Assembly: GCF_009812055.1 (NCBI RefSeq)
Contig: NZ_WQNH01000013.1
Coordinates: 32,654-96,653, forward strand
Origin: Chelativorans xinjiangensis
Lineage (GTDB): Bacteria > Pseudomonadota > Alphaproteobacteria > Rhizobiales > Rhizobiaceae
DNA: 64,000 nucleotides
Direction: 5' to 3'
Below the pieces are notes generated by a model that ran no database searches, was not told the DNA's origin, and worked only from the letters and a program-made list of their open reading frames with translations. The position numbers and the translations under genes are program-made. Within the stretch, counting starts at the first letter, position 1, and every line of letters starts with the position of its first letter. Shown here one piece after another: positions 24,401 through 33,284 of the stretch.

Positions 24401-27394
24401 TCAGAGTTTCAGCCGTTCACCGTCAAGGTCGTAGAACACGGTTCCCGTAATTTCCGCCTTGATCACGCCGTCAGGCATGGGGATGAAGACGGTCTCGCCC
24501 ATTCGCGTGTGCCCGCCCTCGATGAGCGCTAGGGCAATGGGCCTGCCCGCCGCTTCCGAGCGGTAGGACGAGGTGACGTGCCCGACCATTTTCATCGGCT
24601 TGGGCTGATCGGGATCGAGCACGATCTGCGCGCCCTCCTCCAATTTGGTCTGGCCATCCTCGGTCAGCAAGCCGACGAGCTGCTTGCGGCCTTCGGCGAC
24701 CATATCCGGGCGCTTCAGCCCCCGCATCCCCACGAAATCCGGCTTCTTCTTGCCAACGGCCCAGCCGAACCCGGCATCAAAGGGGGTGACCGTCCCATCG
24801 GTATCCTGCCCGACGATGATGTAGCCCTTCTCGGCCCGCAGAACATGCATCGTCTCGGTGCCGTAGGCGCAGATGTCGTATTGCTGCCCGGCCGCCCAAA
24901 GTTTTTCCCACAACGCCCGACCATGGCGGGCCGGCACGTTCACCTCGAAGCCGAGTTCGCCGGTGAAGCTCACCCGGAACAGGCGCGTCGGGAAACCCGC
25001 CACCGTGCATTCGGCAATGGACATATGCGGGAATGCCTCGTCCGAGATATCCAGCCCCTCGACGAAGGGTTCAAGCAGCTTGCGCGCGTTGGGGCCGTTG
25101 AGCGCGACGGTCGCCCACTGCTCGGTCGTCGAGGTCAGCCAGACCTTGAGGTCGGGCCACTCGGTCTGGAGATAATCCTCCATCATGTTCAAAACGCGCG
25201 CCGCGCCGCCGGTGGTGGTGGTGACGTGGAAGCGGTCTTCCGAAAGGCGCCCGATCACACCGTCGTCGCGGATATAGCCATCGTCTCCCAGAAGCAGGCC
25301 GTAGCGGGTCCGGCCCGGCGCCAGTTTGGTCCAGGGGTTGGTGTAGATGCGGTTCATAAATTCCACCGCATCGGGGCCGACGATTTCGATCTTGCCGAGC
25401 GTCGAGGCGTCGAAGATACCGAGGCTGGCCCGCGTCTGCCGGCATTCGCGGGCAACCGCCGTCTCCATGTCTTCGCCGGGCTTGGGGAAATACCAGGCGC
25501 GACGCCACAGGCTGACCGGCTCGAACACTGCGCCATGCTCCCCGGCCCAGCTATCGATCGGCGTCTTGCGGGTCACCTCGAAATGCCCGCCCCGATGATA
25601 TCCGGCAAAGGCGCCGAACGTCGTAGGTGTATAGGGCGGGCGGAAAGTGGTTAGCCCCACCTGTGGCGCAGGCTTTCCGAGTGCGTCCGAGGCGATGTTC
25701 AGACCGTTGATGTTCGACATCTTGCCCTGATCGGTGGCCATGCCGTTGGTCGTGTAGCGCTTGACATGCTCGATCGAGCGCATGCCCTCGCGCACGGCGA
25801 GGCGCAGGTCCTTGGCCGTCACGTCGTTCTGGAAATCGACGAAAGCGCGCGTCCGGCCCGGATTGCGATCAGTGGGCAATTCCTTATGGCTGACGCCGGT
25901 GCCAGTGCGGTCATTGGCAACGGCATGGCGTATCGCGGCAGGCTCCTTGCCAAGCGCGCGGACCGCCTGCGCCCCCATTTCGGCACCGTCGTTCAGTGCC
26001 GCCTCCACTCCCCACAGACCGCGGCCGGCGCCGGCGATCTGGCAGGCCTCGGTCTTGCGGTCGGGAAGGAAAGTCTGCTTGTCCTCATCCCAGGCCAGCG
26101 TGCCCTTGGTATGCGAAAAGAGATGCAGCGAAGGTGTCCAGCCGCCCGACATCAAAAGACAATCGCAGGCAAGCCGACAGACCGGCCCTGGCGTGTTATC
26201 TCGCATCGGGTTCACATCGACCGACCTGATCCGCAAACGTCCTTCGGTGCCGGTGACGGTGTGACCGGACAGAACCTCGATCCCGCGGTCGCCGGCCTCC
26301 GCCACGAGATCCGATGGAGGCTCGGCGCGGGTATCGACAATGGCCACGATCTTGGTGCCGGCATCGGCGAGATTGAACGCCGCATACCACGCGCTGTCAT
26401 GACTGGTGGCGACGACCGCTCTGTCGCCGACCCGAACACCATAGCGATTGAGATAGGTCTGGGCACTTCCCGCCAGCATCACGCCTGGTCGGTCGTTGCC
26501 GTCGAAGACCAGTGGCTTTTCCAGCGCGCCCTGCGCCAGGACAACCTGCCCTGCCCGCACCCGCCATAACCGTTCGCGCGGCATGTCCACGGGAGGCGAA
26601 TCCAGATGGTCGGTCAGCTTCTGACAGAGCCCGACCATGTTCTGATGGTAATAGCCCATCGCCGTGGTGCGGGTCATGATCCTGACACCGAGCGACTCCA
26701 GCTCCTTGAGCGTCGCTGCCAGCCAGTCCCAGGCGGGTGCGCCGTCGATCTCGACCTGTGGCTCACTGAGAAGCGTTCCGCCGGCCTCCGCATTCTCGTC
26801 GACCAGTGTGACGCGCAAGCCCGAGTGAGCAGCACCCAGCGCGGCGGCCAGACCCGCCGGTCCGGCACCGATAACCAGCACGTCGGTGTGCAGGTAGCGC
26901 GAGGCGTAGCTATCCGGATCCTCCTCCCTCGGCGAGACGCCAAGCCCGGCGGCGGCCCGGATGAAGGGTTCGTAGACCTTGTCCCAGAAGCTCTTCGGCC
27001 ACATGAAGGTCTTGTAGTAGAAGCCGGCCGAAAACAGCATGTAGGCGCGGTCGTTCACGGCGCCGATATCGAATTTCAGGCTCGGATATTTGTTCTGACT
27101 GGTGGTCTCGAGACCGTTCCAGATCTCCTGCACGGTGGCGCGGGTGTTGGGTTGGAAGCGACCGGGCCCGCGGCGTGTGCCGATGAGAGCGTTCGGCTCC
27201 TCGGAGCCGGCCGAGACCGCGCCGCGCGGCCGGTGGTATTTGAAGGATCGCCCCATCAGATGCACGCCATTGGCAAGCAGCGCCGAGGCGACGGTGTCGC
27301 CCGCGCGCCCCTCGACGGTCTTGCCGTCGAAGGTAAACTTCACCGGACGGTCATGGTCGATCCGGCCACGTCCGGGAACGCGGAAGGCACTCAT
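24401..27394 (-). CDS. soxA: Sarcosine oxidase alpha subunit
   Basis: 997 aa. An N-terminal ferredoxin-like domain without cluster cysteines ends in SFKYHRPRGAVSAG (residues ~53-66). NAD(P)/FAD-type folds follow (VLVIGAGPAGLAAALGAAHS), and the C-terminal ~380 residues are a folate-binding GcvT domain (GYIIVGQDTDGTVTPFD, GWAVGKKKPDFVGMRGL). The subunit transfers the sarcosine methyl to THF as methylene-THF. Its ATG overlaps the soxD stop (ATGA), so subunit ratios are coupled. Length and domain order are canonical. Confidence 0.95.
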   Translation of the reverse strand: MSAFRVPGRGRIDHDRPVKFTFDGKTVEGRAGDTVASALLANGVHLMGRSFKYHRPRGAVSAGSEEPNALIGTRRGPGRFQPNTRATVQEIWNGLETTSQNKYPSLKFDIGAVNDRAYMLFSAGFYYKTFMWPKSFWDKVYEPFIRAAAGLGVSPREEDPDSYASRYLHTDVLVIGAGPAGLAAALGAAHSGLRVTLVDENAEAGGTLLSEPQVEIDGAPAWDWLAATLKELESLGVRIMTRTTAMGYYHQNMVGLCQKLTDHLDSPPVDMPRERLWRVRAGQVVLAQGALEKPLVFDGNDRPGVMLAGSAQTYLNRYGVRVGDRAVVATSHDSAWYAAFNLADAGTKIVAIVDTRAEPPSDLVAEAGDRGIEVLSGHTVTGTEGRLRIRSVDVNPMRDNTPGPVCRLACDCLLMSGGWTPSLHLFSHTKGTLAWDEDKQTFLPDRKTEACQIAGAGRGLWGVEAALNDGAEMGAQAVRALGKEPAAIRHAVANDRTGTGVSHKELPTDRNPGRTRAFVDFQNDVTAKDLRLAVREGMRSIEHVKRYTTNGMATDQGKMSNINGLNIASDALGKPAPQVGLTTFRPPYTPTTFGAFAGYHRGGHFEVTRKTPIDSWAGEHGAVFEPVSLWRRAWYFPKPGEDMETAVARECRQTRASLGIFDASTLGKIEIVGPDAVEFMNRIYTNPWTKLAPGRTRYGLLLGDDGYIRDDGVIGRLSEDRFHVTTTTGGAARVLNMMEDYLQTEWPDLKVWLTSTTEQWATVALNGPNARKLLEPFVEGLDISDEAFPHMSIAECTVAGFPTRLFRVSFTGELGFEVNVPARHGRALWEKLWAAGQQYDICAYGTETMHVLRAEKGYIIVGQDTDGTVTPFDAGFGWAVGKKKPDFVGMRGLKRPDMVAEGRKQLVGLLTEDGQTKLEEGAQIVLDPDQPKPMKMVGHVTSSYRSEAAGRPIALALIEGGHTRMGETVFIPMPDGVIKAEITGTVFYDLDGERLKL

Positions 27395-27693
27395 TCCGCA
27401 GCCTCCTTGAGAGAGGAAAGGTCGGGACGCGGCTCGCCCGCCCTATAGGTGGTCAGGAAACGGTCGGTGACGGTGTCCCGCACGGCGTTGAAAAACCGAC
27501 CGCAACCGTGGAGATGCCGCCAGCGCTCGAAGTGCGGACCGCGCACATTGCTGCGGATGAACAGATAGTCCCGCCACTCATCATCGCTCATGGCCGAGGG
27601 ATCGGCGGGCCGGGCGATATGCGCCTCCCCGGCATAGGTGAATTCCAGCTCCGGCAGGGTCTCTTCGCAATAGGGGCAATGGACGAGAAGCAT
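27391..27693 (-). CDS. soxD: Sarcosine oxidase delta subunit
   Basis: 100 aa from ATG at 27693 with GAGGAGGATAAT upstream. Zinc ligands typical of SoxD are present: Cys6 and Cys9 (VHCPYCEE) plus His60 and Cys64 (WRHLHGCGRFF). It is a structural subunit of the four-chain oxidase. It lies between soxB (10 nt before) and soxA (4-nt overlap). Confidence 0.92.
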   Translation of the reverse strand: MLLVHCPYCEETLPELEFTYAGEAHIARPADPSAMSDDEWRDYLFIRSNVRGPHFERWRHLHGCGRFFNAVRDTVTDRFLTTYRAGEPRPDLSSLKEAAE

Positions 27694-27703
27694 ATTATCC
27701 TCC

Positions 27704-28957
27704 TCAATGCGCGACGGCGGCCGCGGCGGCTTCGTCGATGAGACGGCCGGTGGTGAATCGCTCGAGGGTGAAGGGAGCATTGGCCGGGTGAGGCTCGTCC
27801 TTGGCAACGGTCCAGGCAAGGGTATGAGCCGCGCCCGGCGTGGCCTTGAACCCGCCAGTGCCCCAGCCACAGTTGACGTAGAGCCCCGGCACCGGCGTCT
27901 TGCCAAGGATAGCCGAGCGGTCCGGCGTCACATCGACGATTCCGCCCCATTTGCGCAGCATCCGCATGCGGGTGAAGATTGGAAAGATCTCACAGATCGC
28001 CGCGACCGTATGTTCGATCAACGGCAGTCCGCCGCGCTGCGAATAGCTGGTATACTGGTCGGTACCGGAGCCGATGACCAGTTCGCCCTTGTCGGACTGG
28101 CTGATATAAGCATGCACCGTGTTCGACATGACCACACAGGGGAAGACCGGCTTGACCGGCTCCGAAACCAGCGCCTGAAGCGGGAAACTTTCCAGCGGCA
28201 AGCGGACGCCGGCGCTGTCCATGACGACGGTGGTATTCCCTGCCGCCGATACGGCGACTTTCTTCGCCCTAATGAACCCCTTGGCTGTCTCTACGCCTGC
28301 AACGCGGCCGTCGGAGCCGCGCCGGATCGCGGTGACCGGGCAATTCTGGATGATGTCCACCCCGCGTGATGCGGCGGCACGCGCATAGCCCCAGGCCACA
28401 GCGTCGTGGCGCGCAGTCCCGGCGCGCTTCTGCAGCGCGGCACCCATGACCGGATAACGCGCCTTGGGCGAGATGTTGAGCGGCGGGCAGAATTCCTTGG
28501 CTTCCTCAGGGGTCAGCCATCGATTGTCGACCCCGTTGAGGCGATTGGCATGAATATGGCGCTGGAAGCTCTGCACATCATGCACGTTATGCGCCAGCAT
28601 CATCACGCCGCGCTTGGAGTACATGACGTTGTAGTTCAGCTCCTGGCTCAAGTCCTCCCACAGATCGAGCGCGTGGTCGTATAGCCGAGCGCTTTCGTCA
28701 TAGAGGTAGTTGGAGCGGATGATCGTCGTGTTGCGCCCGGTATTCCCGCCACCGAGCCAACCCTTGTCGATCACCGCGACATTGGTGACGCCGTGCTCCT
28801 TGGCCAGGTAATATGCCGCGCCCAGCCCATGCCCGCCGGCGCCGACGATCACCACGTCGTATTTGGCTTTCGGCTGGCTGTCCGGCCATTGCTCCGTCCA
28901 GTTCTTGTGCCCGGTGAGAGCGTTTTTCAGAAGCGATAGCGCAGAAAAATGCGTCAT
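27704..28957 (-). CDS. soxB: Sarcosine oxidase beta subunit
   Basis: 417 aa. The FAD fold [18 protein letters not shown] is near residue 35. [16 protein letters not shown] is the SoxB signature, and His184 in [13 protein letters not shown] probably corresponds to the His that carries covalent FMN. It oxidises sarcosine and passes electrons from FAD to FMN to O2. First gene of soxBDAG-glyA-sdaA; the divergent GbdR-like regulator starts ~100 nt away. Ends VEHR-like as expected for the family. Confidence 0.95.
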   Translation of the reverse strand: MTHFSALSLLKNALTGHKNWTEQWPDSQPKAKYDVVIVGAGGHGLGAAYYLAKEHGVTNVAVIDKGWLGGGNTGRNTTIIRSNYLYDESARLYDHALDLWEDLSQELNYNVMYSKRGVMMLAHNVHDVQSFQRHIHANRLNGVDNRWLTPEEAKEFCPPLNISPKARYPVMGAALQKRAGTARHDAVAWGYARAAASRGVDIIQNCPVTAIRRGSDGRVAGVETAKGFIRAKKVAVSAAGNTTVVMDSAGVRLPLESFPLQALVSEPVKPVFPCVVMSNTVHAYISQSDKGELVIGSGTDQYTSYSQRGGLPLIEHTVAAICEIFPIFTRMRMLRKWGGIVDVTPDRSAILGKTPVPGLYVNCGWGTGGFKATPGAAHTLAWTVAKDEPHPANAPFTLERFTTGRLIDEAAAAAVAH

Positions 28958-29000
28958 GTGAGGCCGCCTCCCGCAAGTTCGGATTGCAGGATATTAGTCG

Positions 29001-29017
29001 GACAAAAACAGACAAAA
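29001..29017. promoter_or_regulatory. GACAAAA direct repeat between soxB and the GbdR-like gene
   Basis: GACAAAA occurs at 29001-29007 and 29011-29017, one helical turn apart, in the ~97-bp divergent promoter region. In-phase direct repeats are the usual target form of AraC/XylS-type activators. Confidence 0.4.
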
Positions 29018-29054
29018 CTGGAATATCGCGTCGTGTTGATTGTATGATTGCGGC

Positions 29055-30134
29055 ATGACGATCATTCCCTCACGCGAAAGACCCAGCAAGAAACGCTTGA
29101 GCGTCGCATTCCTGCTTGCAGACCGCTTCACGCTTTCCGCCTTTGCCAATTTCGTGGATGTCTTGCGGCTTGCCGCCGACGAAGCGGATCGCTCACGACC
29201 GATCTATTGCGAATGGACGGTCCTCTCAGCCGACATGAACCCGGTCCGGTCGAGCTGCGGCGTCAAGGTCCAGCCTGATACCCGGCTGCACAATGCCGGA
29301 AATTACGATTACATCGTCGTCGTCGGTGGGCTCATCCAGGAAGCAAGCGGGCTTTCGCGTGAATGCGTCGCGTTCCTCAAATCCGTGGCCCAGGCCGGCG
29401 TGCCGCTTGTCGGCCTGTGCACAGGCGTTTTCCTGCTCCACGAAGCCGGGCTTCTCGAGCGCTATCGCTGCTGCGTGAGCTGGTTTCACCATGACGATTT
29501 TCTGGAGCGGTTCGACACCGCCCGCCCCGTCTCGGATCAGATTTTCGTCGTCGACCGGGACCGGTTGACCTGTTCGGGCGGACACAGCGCCGCACATCTG
29601 GCAGCCTGGCTGGTCGAAAAACACATCGGCCGCGTCGCCGCCACGAAGAGCCTGAGCATCATGATCATCGACGAAGCCATGGCCGGGGACAAACCTCAGC
29701 CCGGCTTTCGCAGCGACCTGACCGCGCGCGACCCGGTGGTGCGAAAAGCGCTGATCCGGATGCGCCAGAACATGGAGAACCCCGAAACGGTCGAGGAATT
29801 GGCGCGGGGGCTGGGGGTCGGCCGGCGGCAGCTTGAACGCCGCTTCCAGAACGACCTGAGCCTCTCACCGTCTCGGGCCGATCTTCGACTTCGCCTCGAT
29901 GCTGCGCGTGGGATGCTGGAGACCACCGGGCGGACGGTAACGCAGATCGCCCATGCCACCGGCTTCTGCGACGCGTCGCATCTCATCAATACGTTCAGGG
30001 CCGAACTGGGCCTGACACCGTCAGAGTACCGGAGGACGAATTTGCCGGCGCCTGGTGCCCTGCAATCGCGCGCGGTAGCGGTTCTCATTCCCGGAGACCC
30101 ACATCCAGGCAGGTCAAGATCTATGAACAGCTGA
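29055..30134 (+). CDS. gbdR: GbdR-like regulator (DJ-1/PfpI-AraC fusion)
   Basis: 359 aa from ATG at 29055; an in-frame ATG at 29040 is also possible. Residues ~15-185 form a class I glutamine-amidotransferase/DJ-1-like sensor domain with the nucleophile-elbow Cys in GVPLVGLCTGVFLLHEAG. Residues ~225-330 are an AraC helix-turn-helix pair (VGRRQLERRFQNDLSLSPSR, TQIAHATGFCDASHLINTFR). GbdR-type proteins activate glycine betaine, dimethylglycine and sarcosine catabolism. Position divergent from soxBDAG supports that here. The last ~25 residues look like read-through into degraded DNA. Confidence 0.85.
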   Translation: MTIIPSRERPSKKRLSVAFLLADRFTLSAFANFVDVLRLAADEADRSRPIYCEWTVLSADMNPVRSSCGVKVQPDTRLHNAGNYDYIVVVGGLIQEASGLSRECVAFLKSVAQAGVPLVGLCTGVFLLHEAGLLERYRCCVSWFHHDDFLERFDTARPVSDQIFVVDRDRLTCSGGHSAAHLAAWLVEKHIGRVAATKSLSIMIIDEAMAGDKPQPGFRSDLTARDPVVRKALIRMRQNMENPETVEELARGLGVGRRQLERRFQNDLSLSPSRADLRLRLDAARGMLETTGRTVTQIAHATGFCDASHLINTFRAELGLTPSEYRRTNLPAPGALQSRAVAVLIPGDPHPGRSRSMNS

Positions 30135-30221
30135 GGCCTGGGGAGAGGGATTCACCTTCCCTGTGCTGGAGCATGTATCCCTGAGAATTGGACGCATAGA
30201 CAGGGCGGCGCGGACCAGACG

Positions 30222-30326
30222 GTGACCGAGACCGCCCATGCCCACGGCTTCAGCGACGGCACTCACTTGGCGCGCATCCTGACGGCCGAGCGTTGGATTT
30301 CATCGTCGGAATACCGGTGCGCGTGA
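30222..30326 (+). pseudogene. AraC helix-turn-helix remnant
   Basis: 34 codons reading VTETAHAHGFSDGTHLARIL and then SSSEYR match the last helix-turn-helix of an AraC regulator. No N-terminal part is present. It lies just after the intact GbdR-like gene and may come from a second copy. Confidence 0.55.
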
Positions 30327-30389
30327 GCTGGCAGCGGCGGTTAGCACGCTGTCGGCGTGCGGCTGCCTCCGGCGGACTGACCCCGCCCG

Positions 30390-30515
30390 GTCAGTCGTCA
30401 CCGACCGCCGCGGCGCAGGCCTCGACAAAGGCGCGGGCCGCGGGCAACCGCGCGCCCGTGCGCCGCCAGAGCACCCCTGTCTGACGGATCTCCCCATTTT
30501 TCAGCAGGTGCTTCC
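30390..30515 (-). pseudogene. LysR-type regulator C-terminal remnant
   Basis: About 40 codons on the minus strand (IRQTGVLWRRTGARLPAARA, then FVEAC) match the end of a LysR-type effector domain. The rest of the gene is missing, replaced by purU. With the AraC scrap at 30222 it fills the ~390-nt stretch between the regulator and purU; nothing else was recognised there. Confidence 0.5.
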
Positions 30516-30527
30516 TGAGCCGTGGCC

Positions 30528-31411
30528 ATGTCCGATCAATATCTCACCGTCCGCTGCCGCTCGAGCCGGGGCATCGTCGCCGCTATCGCCGGATACCTTT
30601 CCGAACAGGGCTGCAACATCACCGACAGCGCCCAATTCGACGACTTGGAGACCGGCAATTTCTTCATGCGCATCGGTTTCTGCAGCGAGACCGGCGCGAG
30701 CATGGACGATCTTCGCAAAGGCTTTGACGAGGTCGCGAAGCCGTTCGGGATGGACTACGCGTTCCACGACTCGTCCGAAAAGATGAAGGTGATCGTCATG
30801 GTCAGCCGTTTCGGGCACTGCCTGAACGACCTTCTCTACCGCTGGCGCATCGGCGCGCTCCCCATCGAGATCGTCGCCGTCATCTCGAACCACATGGATT
30901 ACCAGAAAGTCGTGGTGAACCACGACATCCCCTTCCACTGCATCCGGGTCTCGAAGGAGAACAAACCGCAGGCCGAAGCGCAGATCATGCAGTTGGTCGA
31001 GGAAACCCGCGCGGAGCTCATCGTGCTGGCGCGCTACATGCAGGTCCTGTCGGACGAGATGTGCCGGAAGATGTCGGGGCGGATCATCAACATCCACCAT
31101 TCCTTCTTGCCCTCTTTCAAGGGCGCGAACCCCTACAAGCAGGCCTTCGAACGGGGGGTGAAGCTGATCGGGGCAACCTCGCATTACGTCACGGCCGACC
31201 TGGATGAAGGGCCGATCACCGAACAGGACACCGTGCGTGTGACCATGCCCAGAGCACCGATGACTACGTCAGCCTCGGCCGGGATGTGGAGTGTCAGGTG
31301 CTTGCCCGGGCGGTTCATGCGCATATCCACAGACGCGTTTTTCTGAACGGAACCAAGACTGTGGTCTTTCCGGCGAGCCCGGGAAGCTATGCGTCTGAAC
31401 GCATGGGTTAA
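30528..31411 (+). pseudogene. purU: Formyltetrahydrofolate deformylase with C-terminal frameshift
   Basis: The N-terminal ACT domain (TVRCRSSRGIVAAIAGYL) and the formyltransferase domain (INIHHSFLPSFKGANPYKQA, IGATSHYVTADLDEGPI) are intact to about residue 239. Then one C is missing near 31243 (ACC-AT where ACC-CAT is expected). The true ending, HAQSTDDYVSLGRDVECQVL and onward to a TAA at 31409, lies in the next frame. As written, the product ends at 31346 with ~34 foreign residues. PurU turns 10-formyl-THF into formate and THF, replenishing THF for sarcosine oxidase. It could be a sequencing error rather than a real mutation. Confidence 0.85.
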
Positions 31412-31486
31412 GGCGGCAGTAACGCCTGCAAATCGCGCTGTTTCGGGAAAACACGAGCAGGCGACCGGGCGATCGCAAAAAACTCC

Positions 31487-31516
31487 TTGACCAAAATTAC
31501 GTATCCGAATTGGATA
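31487..31516 (+). promoter_or_regulatory. Promoter of the TRAP system 2 operon
   Basis: TTGACC (31487-31492) serves as -35. TGGATA (31511-31516) lies 18 bp downstream as a weak -10 and overlaps the GTATCC-N5-GGATAC dyad, so a bound repressor would block polymerase. Confidence 0.5.
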
Positions 31517-31517
31517 C
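31501..31517. promoter_or_regulatory. GTATCC-N5-GGATAC operator, copy 1
   Basis: Perfect 6-bp inverted repeat with a 5-bp centre (GAATT), 126 nt before the dctP ATG. The same dyad recurs at 53272-53288 in front of hyuA. It is proposed as the site of the FCD-domain GntR regulator at 44608-45372. Confidence 0.7.
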
Positions 31518-31642
31518 AAATGTGGAAGACCATGATCTCCGGGCGGGCAGGCCCGGCCGGAGCAAGAACAAGACAAGGCGAAACGCCGACCCAGGTTTGC
31601 CGGGCCAACCCGGTGCAAACGTCGAACCAGAGGAGAGTGCAC

Positions 31643-32692
31643 ATGAACATCTTCAAGAAGACACGCCACGGTCTCTGCGCTGTCGCCATGACGACCGCCT
31701 TGGCGCTTAACCCGTTCGTCGCCCAGGCGCAGGAGACCGTAAAGCTGGCCCATGCCGAGGGCGAGGGCAACCTGCTGGAAAATCCCTATTGGGCGCTGAC
31801 GCAGGTTCTGGGTTCCGAACTCGAGACCGGCACGAACGGACGCTACACGCTTCAGGTCTTCCCCAACAAGCAGCTAGGCGACACCGAATCGATTACCGAG
31901 CAAACCGCGCGCGGGGTGATCCAGATGGCTACCAGCATCGCCAGCGGTCAGCTCGCGAGCTTCTTCCCGTCAATCCAGATTCTCGACATGCCCTATACCT
32001 TCAACAGCACCGACGAGGCGCGCGCCGTGCTTGACGGCCCCTTCGGACAGGAACTGGCCGATGCCGCTGCCAAGGAATCGGGTGTCCGCATCCTGGCCTA
32101 CCTGCCCTCGGCCTTCCGCAACTTCTCCAGCTCCAAGGCGCCGATCCATTCGCCTGCCGACATGGTCGGCCAGAAGATCCGCGTGCAGCCGATCCCGATC
32201 CACCTGAAGATCGTGGAATCCCTTGGCGCCTCGGCCACTCCCATTGCCTGGGCAGAGCTTTACAACGCGCTTCAGACCGGCGTCGCCGACGGTCAGGAAA
32301 ACGCGCCCTATGTGCTGCTGCTTGCCAACCTGCAGGAGGTCCAGAAGTATTACACCCTCGATAAGCACCTGCTGAACGTGGCGCTGATCGTGGCGAACGA
32401 AGACTTCTACCAAAGCCTCTCCGACGCAGACAAAGCAGTGCTGAACTCTGCCGTACGCGAGGCAAAGCTCGCCTTCCTCGGGATCGTGAAGGCAAAAGAA
32501 TCGCAGGATCTCAAGAAGATCGCCGATGCCGGTGTCGAGATATACCAGCCCACGCCGGAGGAATTCGAGCAGTTTGTCGACGCGACGCGCGACCCGGTGC
32601 GTGAGCTTCTGGCGGAAACGGTCGACCAGGAATGGTTCGATAAGCTCGATTCCGCCATCGCAGAAGTCCGTGCCAAGAACGCGTCCAACTGA
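31643..32692 (+). CDS. dctP: TRAP solute-binding protein (DctP type), system 2
   Basis: 349 aa from ATG at 31643 with AGGAGAG upstream. A Sec signal peptide is cleaved probably after AQA (residue 28). DctP motifs: YTLQVFPNKQLGDTESITEQ, IRVQPIPIHLKIVESLGASA with the carboxylate-binding Arg, and PIAWAELYNALQTGVADGQE. It is the first gene of a plus-strand operon with DctQ, DctM, a DHDPS-family enzyme, a FAD-linked dehydrogenase and an SDR. Ligand unknown; probably an organic acid or amino-acid derivative. Confidence 0.92.
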   Translation: MNIFKKTRHGLCAVAMTTALALNPFVAQAQETVKLAHAEGEGNLLENPYWALTQVLGSELETGTNGRYTLQVFPNKQLGDTESITEQTARGVIQMATSIASGQLASFFPSIQILDMPYTFNSTDEARAVLDGPFGQELADAAAKESGVRILAYLPSAFRNFSSSKAPIHSPADMVGQKIRVQPIPIHLKIVESLGASATPIAWAELYNALQTGVADGQENAPYVLLLANLQEVQKYYTLDKHLLNVALIVANEDFYQSLSDADKAVLNSAVREAKLAFLGIVKAKESQDLKKIADAGVEIYQPTPEEFEQFVDATRDPVRELLAETVDQEWFDKLDSAIAEVRAKNASN

Positions 32693-32715
32693 TCCCCACT
32701 GTTGTAGCAACCGCT

Positions 32716-32742
32716 GTCCTGCCTCGCCCGTCGGGGCAGGAC
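32716..32742 (+). other. Intercistronic hairpin after dctP (system 2)
   Basis: GTCCTGCC (32716-32723) pairs perfectly with GGCAGGAC (32735-32742). No U tract follows. Such stems after binding-protein genes usually stabilise the upstream mRNA and reduce read-through into the permease genes. Confidence 0.55.
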
Positions 32743-32765
32743 GGCCCCAGCAGAGGATCGCACAC

Positions 32766-33284
32766 ATGACCCTGATCCTGAAATTCGCAGACATCGCCGG
32801 GTGGTTCGCGTCAACCGCTGCGCGTATCCTGCTGATCGCCGTTGTCCTGTTTTTGGTTGCTCAGGTGACCCTGCGCTTCGGCTTCAATTACTCGCTGCCC
32901 TGGCCCGAAGAAGCCTCTCGCTATCTGATGATCTGGATCGTGATGCTGACCGCGTCGCAACTTGTCCGGTACAACGAGCTCGTTCGCGTCGACTTCCTCG
33001 ACAAACTCTGGCCCAAGAAGCTGCTGGTCTGGCGCAACGCGTTGTTTCGCGTCGTTATGATCGCGATGTTCTCGCTGATGGCCTATCACGGCTGGCTACA
33101 GGCCGATTTCGCATGGCGCCGCACCACCGCCGCGCTACAGATTTCCTGGTTCTGGCCCTATCTCTCGATCCCCGTTGGCTGCGCCCTGGTCGTGTTTCAG
33201 CTCGTCGCCGTGACCATTCGGGAATTCCTCACTGGAGCCGAGGTCACCCCCCATATCGTCGAACTCCAGGAGACCGCCGAATGA
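32766..33284 (+). CDS. dctQ: TRAP transporter small permease (DctQ type), system 2
   Basis: 172 aa, four transmembrane helices, with the DctQ segment SLPWPEEASRYLMIWIVMLT in helix 2 followed by RVDFLDKLWPKK. Its last codons overlap the DctM start (ATGA at 33281-33284), as is usual in TRAP operons. It bridges the binding protein and the large permease. Confidence 0.9.
   Translation: MTLILKFADIAGWFASTAARILLIAVVLFLVAQVTLRFGFNYSLPWPEEASRYLMIWIVMLTASQLVRYNELVRVDFLDKLWPKKLLVWRNALFRVVMIAMFSLMAYHGWLQADFAWRRTTAALQISWFWPYLSIPVGCALVVFQLVAVTIREFLTGAEVTPHIVELQETAE

Noticed and set aside
24578..25654. Long plus-strand open frame opposite soxA
   Set aside because: Shadow of a high-GC gene; no start signal or domain. 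The same applies to the frames opposite soxA2.
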